Shown in pieces: positions 11,731-12,695 of a stretch of DNA of 12,695 bases (within the stretch, counting starts at the first letter, position 1; every line of letters begins with the position of its first letter). The notes below the pieces were generated by a model. It saw nothing but the letters and a program-made list of their open reading frames with translations, was not told where the DNA came from and did no database searches. Location of the stretch: positions 1 through 12,695 of the forward strand of contig JAPKZE010000323.1 of assembly GCA_026393955.1 (NCBI GenBank), given 5' to 3'. Position numbers and translations under genes: made by a program. The DNA comes from Candidatus Aminicenantota bacterium. GTDB lineage: Bacteria; Acidobacteriota; Aminicenantia; Aminicenantales; Saccharicenantaceae.

Positions 11731-12695
11731 ATGGCGACTGAATACAAATATAAGAGCAACGAGGAGCTCCTGCAGCTTATCCCGGGCACGCCCGGAGGCA
11801 AGCTGTTCAGCGACGAGGAAGGGGTTTTCACCGGCTCCGACGCCACCCCCATCGGGCCTCGCCTCGGCGAGCCCAAGAACGGCAACGGCCACGGCAAGGG
11901 CCTGAACTCTCCGGAGGACATGGAGCAGACCGCGGACCTGGTCAAGATCTACCTCCGGGAGATGGGCAGCATCCTGCTCCTGTCGAGGGAGCAGGAGATC
12001 AGCCTGGCCCGGCGCATGGAGCGCGGCGAGAAGGCCATCCTCAAGGCCCTGGTCAAGACGCCCTTCACCCTCGACGAGCTCGTGTCGCTCGAGGCCCTGC
12101 TCAAGAAGACCCCCGAAGCGTTCGTCAAGTACTTCAACATGGCCGAGGACAGCTTCACGGAGGACAGCCTCGAAGACCGCCGGCGCGAGGTCCTCGACCG
12201 GATCCACAGGATCAAGGCCCTCAGCGGGCGGCTCATGAAGGTCCGGCCCCTCGTCCGGAACCGTTTCGCCCGCGGCCGGCTGGTCGTGCGGATCGTCCGC
12301 ATGGCCCGCGAGCTCGAGGTCAAGCCGGAGTACCAGGACCGGACCGTCCAGGCCGTCCAGCTCCGCCTGAGAGAGACCCTCAAGAAGCTCTCCAAGCGGG
12401 CCCGCATGGACAACCGGACCATTCTGCAGGCCATCCAGTCCGGCCGCCGGACCCGGGAGCGGGCCAAGAGCGACCTCGTTTCGGCCAACCTGCGGCTGGT
12501 CGTCTCCATCGCCAAGAAGTACCAGGGCCGCGGCCTCCAGCTCCTCGACCTCATCCAGGAAGGCAACATCGGCCTGATGCGGGCCGCCGAAAAATTCGAC
12601 TACCGGCGCGGCCACAAGTTCTCGACCTATGCGACCTGGTGGATCCGCCAGTCGATCACCCGGGCCATCGCCGACCAGGGCCGGACCATCCGCAT
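11731..12695 (+). CDS. rpoD: Primary sigma factor RpoD (5' part; cut by window end)
   Basis: The frame runs from ATG 11731 to the window edge: 321 complete codons. Region 1.2 is at about 67-100 (DLVKIYLREMGSI, LSREQEISLARRME). A 140-residue non-conserved region follows, with basic helices. Region 2 begins near 248: SANLRLVVSIAKKYQGRGLQ, LLDLIQEGNIGLMRAAEKFDYRRGHKFSTYATWWIRQSITRAIADQ, the -10 recognition and core-binding signature of housekeeping sigma factors. Regions 3 and 4 must lie beyond the edge. The acidic region 1.1 seen in many primary sigmas appears absent or reduced to a short Gly/Asn-rich leader (1-60). AAGGGAGA at 11718-11725 supports the start. It directs RNA polymerase to promoters like those listed here. 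An alternative principal-like sigma is possible but less likely. Confidence 0.93.
   Translation, partial: MATEYKYKSNEELLQLIPGTPGGKLFSDEEGVFTGSDATPIGPRLGEPKNGNGHGKGLNSPEDMEQTADLVKIYLREMGSILLLSREQEISLARRMERGEKAILKALVKTPFTLDELVSLEALLKKTPEAFVKYFNMAEDSFTEDSLEDRRREVLDRIHRIKALSGRLMKVRPLVRNRFARGRLVVRIVRMARELEVKPEYQDRTVQAVQLRLRETLKKLSKRARMDNRTILQAIQSGRRTRERAKSDLVSANLRLVVSIAKKYQGRGLQLLDLIQEGNIGLMRAAEKFDYRRGHKFSTYATWWIRQSITRAIADQGRTIR

Noticed and set aside
11716..12615. A 299-codon minus-strand frame opposite rpoD
   Set aside because: The plus strand carries unmistakable sigma-70 region 2 motifs; the minus frame is low-complexity shadow.

Overview
This is a GC-rich (roughly 64 % by eye) bacterial chromosomal window with dense operons and G/C-ending codons. 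Its mix is an energy-transducer-TonB-like lipoprotein with Gly-Gly-Val linkers, a heme c protein, exported S9 peptidase, and ECF sigma/anti-sigma pair. This suggests an uncultured Acidobacteriota-like lineage, perhaps Candidatus Aminicenantes. The taxon is inferred from gene style; no rRNA or tRNA is present to test it. I see no phage genes, transposase, CRISPR array or tRNA.

Left block, plus strand (1-2902): the 3' end of an unidentified gene is translationally coupled to an NAD-type short-chain dehydrogenase (128-940). Next comes a cluster of three envelope genes: a LiaF/DUF5668-like membrane protein (1013-1702), an unnamed membrane protein (1710-2519) and an exported mono-heme cytochrome c (2516-2902). 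The last two overlap by ATGA.

Middle-left block, minus strand (5663-2912), convergent with the cytochrome gene: ECF sigma factor, zinc-finger anti-sigma factor and a lipoprotein with three TonB C-terminal domains. The tight spacing suggests that the sigma/anti-sigma pair controls the TonB-like protein.

Middle-right block, plus strand (5955-9925): a 330-bp gap carries a nested palindromic element and a good promoter that appears to give a nearly leaderless mRNA for a PAS-GGDEF diguanylate cyclase. It overlaps by ATGA a secreted prolyl-oligopeptidase-family gene. That gene is interrupted by one in-frame TAG (9182-9184) just before an otherwise intact catalytic domain. Neighbouring genes use TAG as a real stop, so genome-wide recoding is unlikely.

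Right block: the 350-bp gap 9926-10275 holds divergent promoters. One, on the minus strand, is a perfect TTGACA/TATAAT pair followed by self-complementary sequence but no credible gene, so it is a candidate small RNA. The other drives a membrane-anchored MsrB-MsrA fusion (10276-11307). A 423-bp leader then precedes rpoD, the primary sigma factor, cut by the window end. The leader holds a TTGACA promoter, a strong hairpin, a TATAAT close to the start codon and an orphan sigma-54-like site.

The points most worth following are the amber codon, the minus-strand RNA candidate, the palindromic element and the triplicated TonB_C lipoprotein under its own sigma/anti-sigma pair.
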